Source: DATARH01 sp035309005 (GTDB lineage: Bacteria; Pseudomonadota; Alphaproteobacteria; ATCC43930; CGMCC-115725). From it: a stretch of DNA of 64,000 nucleotides. A program made the translations under genes and the position numbers. Shown piece after piece: positions 35,018-43,918 of the stretch (within the stretch, counting starts at the first letter, position 1; every line of letters begins with the position of its first letter). The stretch covers positions 13,640 through 77,639 of the forward strand of contig DATGFP010000023.1 in NCBI GenBank assembly GCA_035309005.1, written 5' to 3'. The notes below the pieces were generated by a model. The model searched no databases, was not told where the DNA came from, and saw only the letters and a list, made by a program, of their open reading frames with translations.

Positions 35018-36019
35018 TCAATCGGCAACATCGCTGGAGGCCTCGGGGCGCGCCGCGCCGCGGCGGCGGCGCAGCAGGTGCTTGCCCTCGATCGCCTGCC
35101 ACACCGCGATCGCCGGCAGGCCGATCGCCAGGTCGCGGCCGCGCTTTACCAAGGACAGCGCGAGCGCCATCTCCGGCGTCAGCCCAAAGCCGGCGCCGAG
35201 CAGCAGGTAGGCGCCTTCCTGCACGCCGACCGCTTGCGGGACCGCGAAGGCGATGGTGCGGATCGCATAGAGCAGGCTCTCGATCACCAGCACCGCGGCG
35301 AACGACAGCGGCTGGCCGGCAATGCGCAGCGCCAGCCAAACTTCGACGCCGCTGGCAATCCAGCACGCGAGATGGACCGCGCAACTCACCACCAGCCGGC
35401 CGCGATTGCGATAGATATCGGCCAGCGCGGCATGCAGCGCCACCGCACCGGCGGCGCTGCGCTCGATCCATTCGCGGCCGAGCGCGCGGGCGATCCGGTC
35501 GAACACCACCAGGCCGCGGCGCTGCGCCAGAATGAAGGCCGAGGCGGCGAAGGCGGCGACCGCGAGGCCGAGCAATATCGGGGCGGCCGCCTCGGTGTCG
35601 GGCTGCAGCCGCACAAGCCAGACCAGCCCGAGAGCGGTGTAGGCGAGCTGAGCGACGAATTCGAGGGTCACGTCGACGATCGTGCTCGCCGTGGCGACGG
35701 TCCCCGAAACCCCGGCCAGCGCCAGGGCGCGGGCGCCGAGCACATAGCCACCGACCTGCGACAGCGGCAGCGCCTCCGAGCCCGAATCGCGCACGAGGCG
35801 CGCCCACATGACCTTCAGCGCCGGGGCGCCCGGCAGCAAGGCGCGCCAGGCGAGGCCCATGACCCCGATCAGCAGCAGGTGGATGCCGCAGATCGCGGCA
35901 AAGCCGGCGCCGCCGATCGCCAGCAGCGATTGGCTTACCGCGCCGGCCCCGAAGAAGCCGACCAGCGCCACCATCGCCGCGACACCGGCGACGGCCGCGA
36001 GAATGGGCCAGATTTTCAT
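35018..36019 (-). CDS. lysylphosphatidylglycerol-synthase-like/HpnL-family membrane protein
   Basis: 333 residues with about eight membrane helices. It matches the flippase-type TM domain of UPF0104/HpnL proteins: LVRDSGSEALPLSQVGGYVLGARALALAGVS, TIVDVTLEFVAQLAYTALG and AFAVPQAVGVQEGAYLLLG are hallmark blocks (E-A-L-P-x-x-x-x-G-G and VPQxxGVQEG). HpnL homologues are linked to hopanoid or lipid export. There is no aminoacyl-transferase domain. It lies 25 bases upstream of the CopD-type gene and 34 bases after the ferritin-like gene, so it is probably the middle gene of one transcript. Confidence 0.85.
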   Translation of the reverse strand: MKIWPILAAVAGVAAMVALVGFFGAGAVSQSLLAIGGAGFAAICGIHLLLIGVMGLAWRALLPGAPALKVMWARLVRDSGSEALPLSQVGGYVLGARALALAGVSGTVATASTIVDVTLEFVAQLAYTALGLVWLVRLQPDTEAAAPILLGLAVAAFAASAFILAQRRGLVVFDRIARALGREWIERSAAGAVALHAALADIYRNRGRLVVSCAVHLACWIASGVEVWLALRIAGQPLSFAAVLVIESLLYAIRTIAFAVPQAVGVQEGAYLLLGAGFGLTPEMALALSLVKRGRDLAIGLPAIAVWQAIEGKHLLRRRRGAARPEASSDVAD

Positions 36020-36053
36020 CGTCCGTCGGTGGCGGTTGTCCGATCCGCGCGGT

Positions 36054-37007
36054 TCATTGCGGGATTGCGGCTGCCGCCGGCGGATCGCGCAAAAACCGCC
36101 GCACCAGGCCGACCAGCCGGGGGATCACCTGCGGCCGCAGCAGCCGCGCATCGTAGCCCGCCATGCGGCGCTGGTTCTCGGCGAGGCAGAGGTCGAGCAT
36201 CGCCGCCGCCGACAATGTCATGTCCGACACCGCCTTGCTGCCGGTCAGGGTGAAATTGTTGTCCTGCGGGCGCTCGTCGCGCGCCGCGCCGACGCCGCGG
36301 GCGAGGCCGATGCGTTCGCGAATGAGGCGGAACCATACCGCCGCGAGCGTGCACCAAAACCACGGCAGGCGCCACCGCGGCAGGCTGCGCCGGTACCACG
36401 CCATCCAGTTGACGAAGAACAAGATGTGCCGCGCCTCTTCCTGCATGATCGGCTCGAAGGTCTCGACCAGGTCCGGCGGAAAAAACGCCGAACGCTGGGC
36501 CAGCGCAAACAGCCCAAAGGCAAAGAAGCTGTCGATGCATTCGCTGACGCCGGTCACCATGAAGGCCCATTTCGGATGGCGCGGCCGCCGGTATTCGGGC
36601 TCCGCTTCGAGCGGGATGCCATAGGCCGCGACCAAACTCGAGAGCACCTGCTTGTGACGCCCCTCCTCGAAGGCGTTGAGCGTGATCGCCTCGCGCAGCA
36701 GCGGGTCGGCGATCGTCTCCGCATAGCTCAGGACCCTGATCCTCGCCTTGCCCTCGGTCTGTACCGCGATGTCCCAGATCGGCAGCGAGAGAAGCCGCTC
36801 GCGCGCCGCTTCGTCAAGCCTCGGCCAGTCGATCACCGCGGGCTTATAAGGGTTGTGCGTGTCGAGCAGCATCCGGCAGAAGGCGAGCTTGTGCTGATCG
36901 TTGCCCGGGCGAATCGCCCCTCCCGGGGGGGCGGTCCAGCGGCGGGCGAAATCGTCGGCTGCGCCGGCGGCCCCAGCGGCGGTGCTGATGATGGTGTCGT
37001 CCGTCAC
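36054..37007 (-). CDS. ferritin-like diiron domain protein
   Basis: 317 residues, all helical, with two EExxH motifs: FEEGRHKQVLSSL near residue 120 and MQEEARHILFFVNWMAWYRR near residue 195. An additional upstream Glu falls in LREAITLNAFEEGRH. This is the four-helix ferritin/diiron-oxygenase arrangement. The region around residue 205-225 is hydrophobic (LPWFWCTLAAVWF). The GTG start at 37007 has GGGGG upstream; longer starts would run into the rpmH promoter. Function unknown; proximity to the HpnL-like gene suggests a lipid-related oxidation, but this is speculative. Confidence 0.75.
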   Translation of the reverse strand: MTDDTIISTAAGAAGAADDFARRWTAPPGGAIRPGNDQHKLAFCRMLLDTHNPYKPAVIDWPRLDEAARERLLSLPIWDIAVQTEGKARIRVLSYAETIADPLLREAITLNAFEEGRHKQVLSSLVAAYGIPLEAEPEYRRPRHPKWAFMVTGVSECIDSFFAFGLFALAQRSAFFPPDLVETFEPIMQEEARHILFFVNWMAWYRRSLPRWRLPWFWCTLAAVWFRLIRERIGLARGVGAARDERPQDNNFTLTGSKAVSDMTLSAAAMLDLCLAENQRRMAGYDARLLRPQVIPRLVGLVRRFLRDPPAAAAIPQ

Positions 37008-37053
37008 TGGCTCAAATCCCCCTCGGTGCGCGCGCCGGCAAGCCTGGGCGTCG

Positions 37054-37082
37054 TTGACTCGCCGGCAGCGCTCCCCTATATA
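37054..37082 (+). promoter_or_regulatory. sigma-70-type promoter of rpmH
   Basis: TTGACT (37054-37059), a 17-base spacer and TATATA (37077-37082) give near-ideal -35 and -10 elements. Transcription would start near 37089, about 37 bases before the rpmH GTG. Confidence 0.8.
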
Positions 37083-37125
37083 GCGCCCTCCGCGAAACAC
37101 GGCAGATGTTGCCGGAGAGGGTGCC

Positions 37126-37260
37126 GTGAAGCGCACTTATCAGCCAAGCAGGCTCGTCCGCAAGCGCCGCCACGGCTTTCGCTCCCGGATGGCGACCCCG
37201 GGCGGTCGCCGGGTGCTCGCCGCGCGGCGCGCGAAAGGCCGCAAGCGCCTGTCCGCCTGA
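37126..37260 (+). CDS. rpmH: 50S ribosomal protein L34
   Basis: 44 residues, MKRTYQPSRLVRKRRHGFRS, ending with RAKGRKRLSA. Length and sequence are those of L34. The start is GTG with GGAGAGG upstream. It opens the rpmH-rnpA-yidD-yidC operon. Confidence 0.98.
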   Translation: MKRTYQPSRLVRKRRHGFRSRMATPGGRRVLAARRAKGRKRLSA

Positions 37261-37343
37261 CGCGCGGCGGCTGCGGCGCCTGGCCGCGTACGGCCCGCGT
37301 CCGATAGCCGCGGTGACGGCGGTTCGATGAAATTGGGAGATCG

Positions 37344-37733
37344 ATGGCGAGTGGGCTTGCAAGGCTCAAGACCCGCGCCGATTTTCTGCGTGTTGCTGCG
37401 ACGCGCCGGCGGGCGGTCCGACCGGGTTTCGTACTGCAGGCGGCGCCGCAGCCGCCCGCAAGCACCGCCATCGAGGCGGTGCGGGTGGGGTTCACGGCGA
37501 GCCGACGGGTCGGCAATGCGGTGGTCCGCAATCGGGCGAAGCGGCGATTGCGGGCGGTTGCGGCCGAAGTGCTGGCGCGCGGCGGGCGGCCGGGAACCGA
37601 TTATGTGCTGGTCGCGCGGGCCGCGACCGGCGAGCGGGCCTATGCGGAACTTGTCGGCGATCTGCAGTCGGCGCTCCGCCAGATCGACCGGCGCGGCGGC
37701 GACGAGCGGCCGCGGCGCGGCGAGGAGAATTGA
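37344..37733 (+). CDS. rnpA: ribonuclease P protein component
   Basis: 129 residues. LKTRADFLRVAATRRRAVRP leads into VGFTASRRVGNAVVRNRAKRRLRAV, the RNR signature that binds RNase P RNA, then GTDYVLVARAATGERAYAEL. It assists 5' maturation of tRNAs. The ATG lies between rpmH and yidD in the standard order. Confidence 0.97.
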   Translation: MASGLARLKTRADFLRVAATRRRAVRPGFVLQAAPQPPASTAIEAVRVGFTASRRVGNAVVRNRAKRRLRAVAAEVLARGGRPGTDYVLVARAATGERAYAELVGDLQSALRQIDRRGGDERPRRGEEN

Positions 37734-37734
37734 G

Positions 37735-37989
37735 ATGCGGCTGTTGGGCGGCGCGAACTATGCGCTGGGCCTGGGATTGCGGGGCATGATCCGCGCCTAC
37801 CAGCTGCTGGTGGCGCCGGCGCTGCCGCCGGCCTGCCGCTATCACCCGAGCTGCTCGCACTATGCCGCCGAGGCAATCGCGCAGCACGGGCCCTGGCGGG
37901 GCTCGCTGTTCGCGGCGCGGCGGCTGCTGCGCTGCCACCCCTGGGGTGGCAGCGGCTACGACCCGGTCCCGTCCGGGCCGGGTCGCTGA
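37735..37989 (+). CDS. yidD: membrane protein insertion efficiency factor YidD
   Basis: 84 residues. MIRAYQLLVAPALPPACRYH followed by PSCSHYAAEAIAQHGPWRGS and RLLRCHPWGGSGYDPVP is the YidD signature, with conserved Cys in CRYHPSCS. It is a small membrane-associated helper in membrane protein insertion. One base separates it from the rnpA stop. Confidence 0.96.
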   Translation: MRLLGGANYALGLGLRGMIRAYQLLVAPALPPACRYHPSCSHYAAEAIAQHGPWRGSLFAARRLLRCHPWGGSGYDPVPSGPGR

Positions 37990-38013
37990 GCCCGGCGCCG
38001 GCGCCCTTCCCGC

Positions 38014-39732
38014 ATGGAACAACGCAACCTCCTGCTGGCGATCGTGCTGTCGGTCGGGATTCTGATCGGCTTCCAATTCCTCTTTGCGAAATTCCAGCCG
38101 GTCAAGCCGCCCGCTCCGCCGGCGCCGACCGCGGCCGCGAATTCGACCTCGACCGCCACCGCGACACCGCAGGCGGCGACGTCCGGCGCCGCCGTGCCGG
38201 GCGCCGAGGCGGCGGCGAGCGCGGCGACGCGGACCGCGGCGATCGCGGCGCAGCCGCGCGTCAAGATCGATACGCCGCGCCTGCACGGCTCGATCGACCT
38301 GAAGGGTGGCCGGATCGACGATCTGACCCTTGCCACCTACCACGAAACCATCGACCCGAAGAGCCCGGAGGTCGTCCTCTTATGGCCAACCGGGACCAAG
38401 GACCCCTATTTCGCCGAGTTCGGCTGGGTCGCCGCGGGCGGCACCGCGAAGGTGCCGGGACCCGACACGCTGTGGACCGCTTCGCGCGGCCCCTTGACCC
38501 CGACTTCGCCGGTCACGCTGACCTGGGACAACGGCGCCGGGCTGGTTTTCACGCGCACGATCTCGATCGACGAGAACTACATGTTCGCGGTGCGCGACGC
38601 GGTGAAAAACACCGGGACGACGCCGGTCAGCCTGTCGCCCTATAGCCTGATCAGCCGCACCGGGACGCCGGAGGTTTCCGGCTACTACATCCTCTTCGAG
38701 GGAATGATCGGCGAACTCGGCGGCTCGCTGCACGAGATCAAATACGCGTCCTTGAAGCCGGGCGAACCGGACAAATACGATTCGACCGGCGGCTGGCTCG
38801 GCTTCACCGACAAATACTGGCTGACGGCCCTCATTCCCGACCAGCATGAGGGCGGCAAGGCGAGCTTTGCGCACCGCGTCGAAGGCGGCGTCGACCGCTA
38901 CCAGACCGATTTTCTCGGGCCTAGCGTGACGGTCGCGGCGGCCGGCACAGCGGCGGCCTCGTCGCGCTTCTTCGCCGGCGCGAAGGAGGTCAGCCTGCTC
39001 GACGGCTATGCCGCCGCGGGCATCCCGCATTTCGATCTCGCCATCGATTTCGGCTGGTTTTATTTTTTGACCAAGCCGATTTTCCTGACGCTGCAGTTTT
39101 TCGCCCGGCTGATCGGCAATTTCGGGCTGGCGATCCTGCTGCTGACCCTGATGTTCAAGCTTTTATTCTTTCCTCTCGCCAACAAATCCTACAAGGCGAT
39201 GAGCAAGATGAAGCTGCTGCAGCCGGAAATGCAGAAGATCCGCGAGCGCTTCCCGGACGATAAGCCGCGCCAGCAGCAGGAAATCATGGCGATGTACAAG
39301 CGGGTCGGCGCCAACCCGCTGGCCGGCTGCCTGCCGATCGTGATCCAGATCCCGGTGTTTTTTTCGCTCTACAAGGTGCTGTTCGTCACGATCGAGATGC
39401 GGCACGCGCCGTTCTTCGGCTGGATCCACGATCTCTCGGCCCCCGACCCGACCTCGTTCGCCAACCTGTTCGGCCTCATCCCGTTCGCCCCGCCGCATTT
39501 CCTGATGATCGGCGTCTGGCCGCTGATCATGGGCACCACGATGTTTCTGCAGCAAAAACTCAACCCGCAACCGGTCGATCCGGTGCAGGCGCGGATGTTC
39601 ATGCTGCTGCCGATCGTCTTTACCTACATGCTGTCGGCCTTTCCGGCCGGGCTCGTGATCTACTGGGCCTGGAACAACCTCCTAAGCATTGCCCAGCAAT
39701 GGGCGATCATGCACCGCGCGGGCGCCGCCTGA
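38014..39732 (+). CDS. yidC: membrane protein insertase YidC
   Basis: 572 residues, the usual Gram-negative size. First helix LLLAIVLSVGILIGFQFLF, an Ala/Thr/Pro-rich linker, then a periplasmic beta domain (residues ~80-340). The five-helix insertase core follows: FGWFYFLTKPIFLTLQFFA, FGLAILLLTLMFKLLFFPLA, MQKIRERFPDDKPRQQQEIM, NPLAGCLPIVIQIPVFFSLY and MLLPIVFTYMLSAFPAGLVIYWAWN. The cytoplasmic hairpin after TM2 is present. It inserts proteins into the inner membrane. Confidence 0.97.
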   Translation: MEQRNLLLAIVLSVGILIGFQFLFAKFQPVKPPAPPAPTAAANSTSTATATPQAATSGAAVPGAEAAASAATRTAAIAAQPRVKIDTPRLHGSIDLKGGRIDDLTLATYHETIDPKSPEVVLLWPTGTKDPYFAEFGWVAAGGTAKVPGPDTLWTASRGPLTPTSPVTLTWDNGAGLVFTRTISIDENYMFAVRDAVKNTGTTPVSLSPYSLISRTGTPEVSGYYILFEGMIGELGGSLHEIKYASLKPGEPDKYDSTGGWLGFTDKYWLTALIPDQHEGGKASFAHRVEGGVDRYQTDFLGPSVTVAAAGTAAASSRFFAGAKEVSLLDGYAAAGIPHFDLAIDFGWFYFLTKPIFLTLQFFARLIGNFGLAILLLTLMFKLLFFPLANKSYKAMSKMKLLQPEMQKIRERFPDDKPRQQQEIMAMYKRVGANPLAGCLPIVIQIPVFFSLYKVLFVTIEMRHAPFFGWIHDLSAPDPTSFANLFGLIPFAPPHFLMIGVWPLIMGTTMFLQQKLNPQPVDPVQARMFMLLPIVFTYMLSAFPAGLVIYWAWNNLLSIAQQWAIMHRAGAA

Positions 39733-40457
39733 GCGCGCCGCAGCCCGAAACCGGGCTGTTTCCGCCGCGCGAGCTTGCGGCGGAGCAGATCGAATTGGGC
39801 CGCTTGTTGTTCGCCCGCGATTGCCGCTTTATCGCCGGCGGCGCCGAGCCTGATGCGTTACCCGCCGAAGGCCTGCCCGAGATCGCCTTTCTCGGCCGCT
39901 CCAACGTCGGCAAATCGAGCCTCGTCAACGCGCTGACCGGGCGACGCATGCTGGCGCGCACCTCGAACACGCCGGGGCGCACGCGGCAGCTCAACTTTTT
40001 CGCGCTGGACAACCGGCTGATGCTGGTCGACCTGCCCGGCTACGGCTATGCCGAAGCCTCGAAAAGCGCGGTCGCGGCGTGGACCCGGCTGGTCACGCAC
40101 TATCTGCGCGGGCGGGCCAGCCTGCGCCGGGTGTGCCTGCTGATCGACGCGCGCCACGGCCTCAAGGAGCCGGACCGCCCGGTCATGCAGTTGTGCGACC
40201 GGGCTGGGCTGTCCTATCAGGTGGTGCTGACCAAGATCGACAAGCTGGCGCCGGCCGACCGCGCGGCAATCGCCCAGAGCATCGCCGGCGAGTTGGCGGT
40301 CCATCCGGCGGCGCATCCCGAAGTGCACCTGACCAGCGCCGAGAAGGGCCTCGGCATCGCCGCCCTGCGCGCCGGCCTCGCCGGTTTCGCGCTGCCGGCC
40401 GCGCCGCGCCGCGATGTCGCTGCGCCCGCGGTGGCGCTGCGCCAGACGGCGCGATAA
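39699..40457 (+). CDS. yihA: ribosome biogenesis GTP-binding protein YihA/YsxC (EngB)
   Basis: 252 residues. GTPase motifs: G1 FLGRSNVGKSSLVNALTG, G2 region ARTSNTPGRTRQLNFF, G3 LVDLPGYGYAEASK, G4 VLTKIDK and G5 TSAEKGLG. Needed for 50S assembly. The ATG at 39699 lies inside the yidC end by 33 bases. A CTG at 39729 overlapping the yidC stop is an alternative start. Confidence 0.95.
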   Translation: MGDHAPRGRRLSAPQPETGLFPPRELAAEQIELGRLLFARDCRFIAGGAEPDALPAEGLPEIAFLGRSNVGKSSLVNALTGRRMLARTSNTPGRTRQLNFFALDNRLMLVDLPGYGYAEASKSAVAAWTRLVTHYLRGRASLRRVCLLIDARHGLKEPDRPVMQLCDRAGLSYQVVLTKIDKLAPADRAAIAQSIAGELAVHPAAHPEVHLTSAEKGLGIAALRAGLAGFALPAAPRRDVAAPAVALRQTAR

Positions 40458-40469
40458 GCTGCCGGCGCG

Positions 40470-41360
40470 ATGACCCCACCCACTCCACCCTCCTCACCCG
40501 CCGCGGCGAACGCCGCCGATCCGGCGCTGAAGGCCGCGGTGCTGGCCGAGTATCTGCCGTATCTGCGGCCCTATGCCGGCGAGACGATCCTGGTCAAATA
40601 CGGCGGCCACGCGATGGGGGACGCCGACCGCGCCGACCCCTTCCCGCGCGACATCGCGATCCTGAAGCAGGTCGGCATCTACCCGATCGTCGTCCATGGC
40701 GGCGGCCCGCAGATCGGCCGGATGCTGCAGCGCCTCGGCATCAAGAGCAATTTCGTCAACGGCTTGCGCGTCACCGACCGCGAGACGATGGAAGTCGTCG
40801 AGATGGTCCTCGCCGGCACCGTCAATAAGCAGCTGGTGGCCGCGATAAACGCCGCCGGCGGCGCCGCGATCGGCCTCAGCGGCAAGGATGGCGGGCTGAT
40901 CCGGGCAAAAAAGCTGACCCGCAACGGCGATCTCGGCTTTGTCGGCGAGCCCGAGCGGATCGAAACCGCGGTGCTCGCGGCGCTGCGCCGGGCCGACATC
41001 ATCCCGGTCATCGCGCCGGTCGGCATCGGCGACGACGGCGAGACCTACAACATCAACTCCGATACGGTGGCGGGCGCGGTCGCGGCGGCGGTCAAGGCCA
41101 AGCGGTTTCTGCTGCTGACCGACGTCCCCGGCGTGCTCGACGCCGAGAAGCGCCTGATCCCCGAATTGACCGCCGGCGAGGCGCGCCGGCTGATCGCCGA
41201 CGGCACGATATCCGGCGGCATGATCCCCAAGGTCGAGACCTGCCTCGAGGCGATCGAAGGCGGCGCCGAGGGAGCGGTAATCCTCGACGGCAGGGTGCCG
41301 CACGCGATCCTCCTGGAGCTCTTCACCGAGGGCGCCGGCACGCTGATCCGCGGCGGCTAA
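40470..41360 (+). CDS. argB: acetylglutamate kinase
   Basis: 296 residues of the amino-acid kinase family; second step of arginine synthesis. Motifs: ILVKYGGHAMGD, PIVVHGGGPQIGRML, SNFVNGLRVTDRETMEVVEM, IGLSGKDGGLIRA, NINSDTVAGAVAAAVKAKRF, LLTDVPGVLD and GMIPKVETCLEAIEGGAEGA. The gene follows yihA by 12 bases, as in many alphaproteobacteria. Confidence 0.97.
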   Translation: MTPPTPPSSPAAANAADPALKAAVLAEYLPYLRPYAGETILVKYGGHAMGDADRADPFPRDIAILKQVGIYPIVVHGGGPQIGRMLQRLGIKSNFVNGLRVTDRETMEVVEMVLAGTVNKQLVAAINAAGGAAIGLSGKDGGLIRAKKLTRNGDLGFVGEPERIETAVLAALRRADIIPVIAPVGIGDDGETYNINSDTVAGAVAAAVKAKRFLLLTDVPGVLDAEKRLIPELTAGEARRLIADGTISGGMIPKVETCLEAIEGGAEGAVILDGRVPHAILLELFTEGAGTLIRGG

Positions 41361-41368
41361 GGAATTAG

Positions 41369-42079
41369 ATGGCCTACACGACACGCCGCGAAGGCTGCCC
41401 GCTGGGCGCGGTCGAGACCTGGATCTTCGACCTCGACAACACGCTCTACCCCGCTTCCTGCCGCCTCTTCGACCAGGTGCAGCGGCGGATGACCGAATAC
41501 ATCTGCGACCGGCTGGCGCTGTCGCCGGAAGCGGCGGCGGAACTGCGGCGGCGTTATTTCCGCGAGCACGGCACGACGCTGCGCGGGCTGATGACGGTCA
41601 ACCGCATCGACCCGCACGAATTCCTCGCCTTTGTCCACGACATCGACCTCGCCGGGGTGCCGCCCGACCCGGCGCTGGTCGCCGCGCTGCGCACCCTTGA
41701 CGGCCGCAAGATTGTCCACACCAACGGCTCGACGCGGCACGCCGAGCGGCTGCTCGCGCATCTCGGGCTGGCCGATGCTTTCAGCGGCATCGTCGATATC
41801 GTCGCCGCCGGCTTCGATCCGAAGCCGGCGCTGGCCGGCTACCGCCTGCTGCTGCAGCGCCACGCGGTCGCCGCGCCGCGCGCGCTGATGGTCGAGGACA
41901 TCGCCCGCAACCTCGCGCCGGCGGCCGAACTCGGCATGACGACGGCGTGGATCCGAAACGAGCTCGACTGGGCCGCCGCCGAGGCCGACGGCCAATACAT
42001 CAACCACGTCGTCGACGATCTTGCCGGCTTTCTCGCCGCGGCCGGGTCGCAGCGGCGAGATCGGGCGGCGCCGCGATGA
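41369..42079 (+). CDS. HAD-family pyrimidine 5'-nucleotidase
   Basis: 236 residues. TWIFDLDNTLYPASCRLFDQ is HAD motif I (DLDNT), KIVHTNGSTRHAERLLAHLG is motif II and VEDIARNLAPAAELGMTTAW is motif IV. The family (SDT1-like) hydrolyses pyrimidine monophosphates. It sits immediately after argB in the conserved alphaproteobacterial order, but here dapD does not follow. The stop overlaps the bolA ATG by 4 bases. Confidence 0.9.
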   Translation: MAYTTRREGCPLGAVETWIFDLDNTLYPASCRLFDQVQRRMTEYICDRLALSPEAAAELRRRYFREHGTTLRGLMTVNRIDPHEFLAFVHDIDLAGVPPDPALVAALRTLDGRKIVHTNGSTRHAERLLAHLGLADAFSGIVDIVAAGFDPKPALAGYRLLLQRHAVAAPRALMVEDIARNLAPAAELGMTTAWIRNELDWAAAEADGQYINHVVDDLAGFLAAAGSQRRDRAAPR

Positions 42080-42348
42080 CAGTCGCCGAGACGATGCGCG
42101 ACAAGCTGACCCGGCGCTTCGCGCCGGTGCGGCTGGAGATCGTCGACGAATCGCATCGCCATGCCGGGCACGCCGGGGCGCGGCCGGAGGGCGAGACGCA
42201 TTTCTCGCTGACCATCGTCGCGCCGGCCTTCGCCGGCCTCAGCCGGGTCGCCCGGCAGCGCCTGGTCTATGAGGCGCTGGCCGACGAACTGGCGACCCGC
42301 GTCCATGCGCTTTCCGTAACGACGCGCACGCCGGCCGAGGACGCCTGA
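42076..42348 (+). CDS. bolA: BolA family protein
   Basis: 90 residues. LTRRFAPVRLEIVDESHRHA, THFSLTIVAPAFAGLSRVAR and QRLVYEALADELATRVHALS match BolA, including the conserved His and the helix-turn-helix-like region. BolA proteins pair with monothiol glutaredoxins to handle Fe-S clusters and influence morphology genes. The overlap with the HAD gene indicates coupling. Confidence 0.95.
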   Translation: MTVAETMRDKLTRRFAPVRLEIVDESHRHAGHAGARPEGETHFSLTIVAPAFAGLSRVARQRLVYEALADELATRVHALSVTTRTPAEDA

Positions 42349-42456
42349 CGGCCGCCGCGCGCACCGATTATCATGGTATGCAACCTATTTAACATTATTT
42401 TACATATGATAACAATTAGTGGTTGTGATCCTCGCCGGATCGGATAGACTGGGCGG

Positions 42457-42882
42457 ATGCCCGTCGAGCTCACGCAGCGGCCGCGCCGCACCGACAACAG
42501 CCCGCCATCTTCGCTGGTGATCCGCAACGTCGTCGTCAGCGGACACCGCACCAGCGTTCGCCTGGAGCCCGCGATGTGGGACGCGCTGCACGACATTGCG
42601 CGGCATCTCGGGGCGTCGATCCATGGGCTCGTCAGCGACATCGACGACCGCCGCACCGCGTCGAGCCTGACCGCCGCGATCCGGGTCTACATCGTCGATT
42701 TCTACCGCGCCGTCGCGCTGCTCGGCGGGCAATCGCGGGCGCTGCAGCCGATCCCGCTGACGTTCGGCAACCCGGCGGCGGCTTTCCTCAACCAGCCGCG
42801 TCCAGAAAACGGCGCAACTCCTCAACCGGAGCGTCGCGCATCTCAAAGACATCGCCGATCCGGCGCGGCAGGATCAGCGTAA
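42457..42882 (+). CDS. ribbon-helix-helix domain protein
   Basis: 141 residues. NVVVSGHRTSVRLEPAMWDA, LHDIARHLGASIHGLVSDID and SSLTAAIRVYIVDFYRAVA match the RHH_4-type ribbon-helix-helix domain found in alphaproteobacterial aryl-sulfate/thiolation-associated regulators of unknown role. It is preceded by an AT-rich 100-base patch that probably holds its promoter. The last 95 bases overlap the 3' end of aroB on the other strand; the corresponding ~30 C-terminal residues are basic and low-complexity, so the frame may simply run on. Confidence 0.82.
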   Translation: MPVELTQRPRRTDNSPPSSLVIRNVVVSGHRTSVRLEPAMWDALHDIARHLGASIHGLVSDIDDRRTASSLTAAIRVYIVDFYRAVALLGGQSRALQPIPLTFGNPAAAFLNQPRPENGATPQPERRASQRHRRSGAAGSA

Positions 42883-43918
42883 TCCGACCGTCGCGGACCT
42901 TTTTGTCCTTGCTCATATGGTGCAGCAGGCGGTCGGCGTCGCCGCCCGAAAGGCCGGCAGCGGCGAGTTCGGTCGGCAGCCCGGCGGCGGCGATGTGGCG
43001 CCGCACGCGGTGCGCGTCCTGACCCGAGGCGAGGCCGAGCCGGACCGCGAAGTCGAAGGCGAGCACCATGCCGAGCGCCACCGCCTCGCCGTGCAGCAGC
43101 CGGTCGCCGAAGCCGGTCGCCGCCTCCAGCGCATGGCCGAAGGTATGGCCGAAATTCAATAGCGCGCGGTCGCCGGTCTCGCGCTCGTCGGCGGCGACGA
43201 TCGCCGCCTTCATGCGGCAGCTGACGAGGACGGCGCGGGTCAGCGCCGCCGCCTCCAGGTCGCAAACGGCGCCACCCTCGGCCTCGAGCCACTCATAGAA
43301 TTCGGCGTCGCGGATCAGCCCGTATTTGACGATCTCGCCATAGCCGGCGCGCACTTCGCGTCCCGGCAGGGTGGCAAGGCTCGTGGTGTCGGCGAGCACC
43401 AGGCGCGGCTGGTAGAACGCGCCGAGCAGGTTCTTGCCGGCGCTGGTGTTGATCGCGGTCTTGCCGCCGACCGAGCTGTCGACCTGGGCCAGGAGCGTCG
43501 TCGGGATCTGCGCGAAATCGATGCCGCGCAGCAACGTCGCCGCCGCGAAGCCGCAAATGTCGCCGACCACCCCGCCGCCCAGCGCCACCAGCATCGTGCC
43601 GCGCTCGACGCCGCAGGCGAGGATGTCGTCGACCAGCCGGCCGAAATGGGCGAGATCCTTGGTGCCCTCGCCGGGCGGCAGCACGATCGCGTGCGTCGCG
43701 ATGTCGTGCGCCGCGAGGCTGTCGCGCAATGGCGCGAGGTGATGCCGCGCCACCGTCTCGTCGGTCACGATGACCGCTTGGCGGCGCCGCATCAGCGGCA
43801 GCAGCTCGGCGCCGGCCCGCGCGATCAGGCCCGGGCCGACGAGGATATCGTAGCTGCGCTCGTCGAGTTCGACGCGCAGCCGCTCAACGGCGTCGCTGGC
43901 GATGTCTGGCGCGCTCAT
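42788..43918 (-). CDS. aroB: 3-dehydroquinate synthase
   Basis: 376 residues. Second step of the shikimate pathway, NAD-dependent. Motifs: LPPGEGTKDLAHFGRLVDDI, LVALGGGVVGDICGFAAAT, RGIDFAQIPTTLLAQVDSSV, GGKTAINTSAGKNLLGAFYQ, AGYGEIVKYGLI and LNFGHTFGHALEAATGF (metal-binding His residues). The ATG overlaps the aroK stop by 4 bases. Confidence 0.97.
   Translation of the reverse strand: MSAPDIASDAVERLRVELDERSYDILVGPGLIARAGAELLPLMRRRQAVIVTDETVARHHLAPLRDSLAAHDIATHAIVLPPGEGTKDLAHFGRLVDDILACGVERGTMLVALGGGVVGDICGFAAATLLRGIDFAQIPTTLLAQVDSSVGGKTAINTSAGKNLLGAFYQPRLVLADTTSLATLPGREVRAGYGEIVKYGLIRDAEFYEWLEAEGGAVCDLEAAALTRAVLVSCRMKAAIVAADERETGDRALLNFGHTFGHALEAATGFGDRLLHGEAVALGMVLAFDFAVRLGLASGQDAHRVRRHIAAAGLPTELAAAGLSGGDADRLLHHMSKDKKVRDGRITLILPRRIGDVFEMRDAPVEELRRFLDAAG

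Noticed and set aside
33637..35535. 632-residue plus-strand frame opposite the CopD fusion
   Set aside because: Runs antisense to both membrane-protein genes and is Arg/Gly/Ala low complexity.
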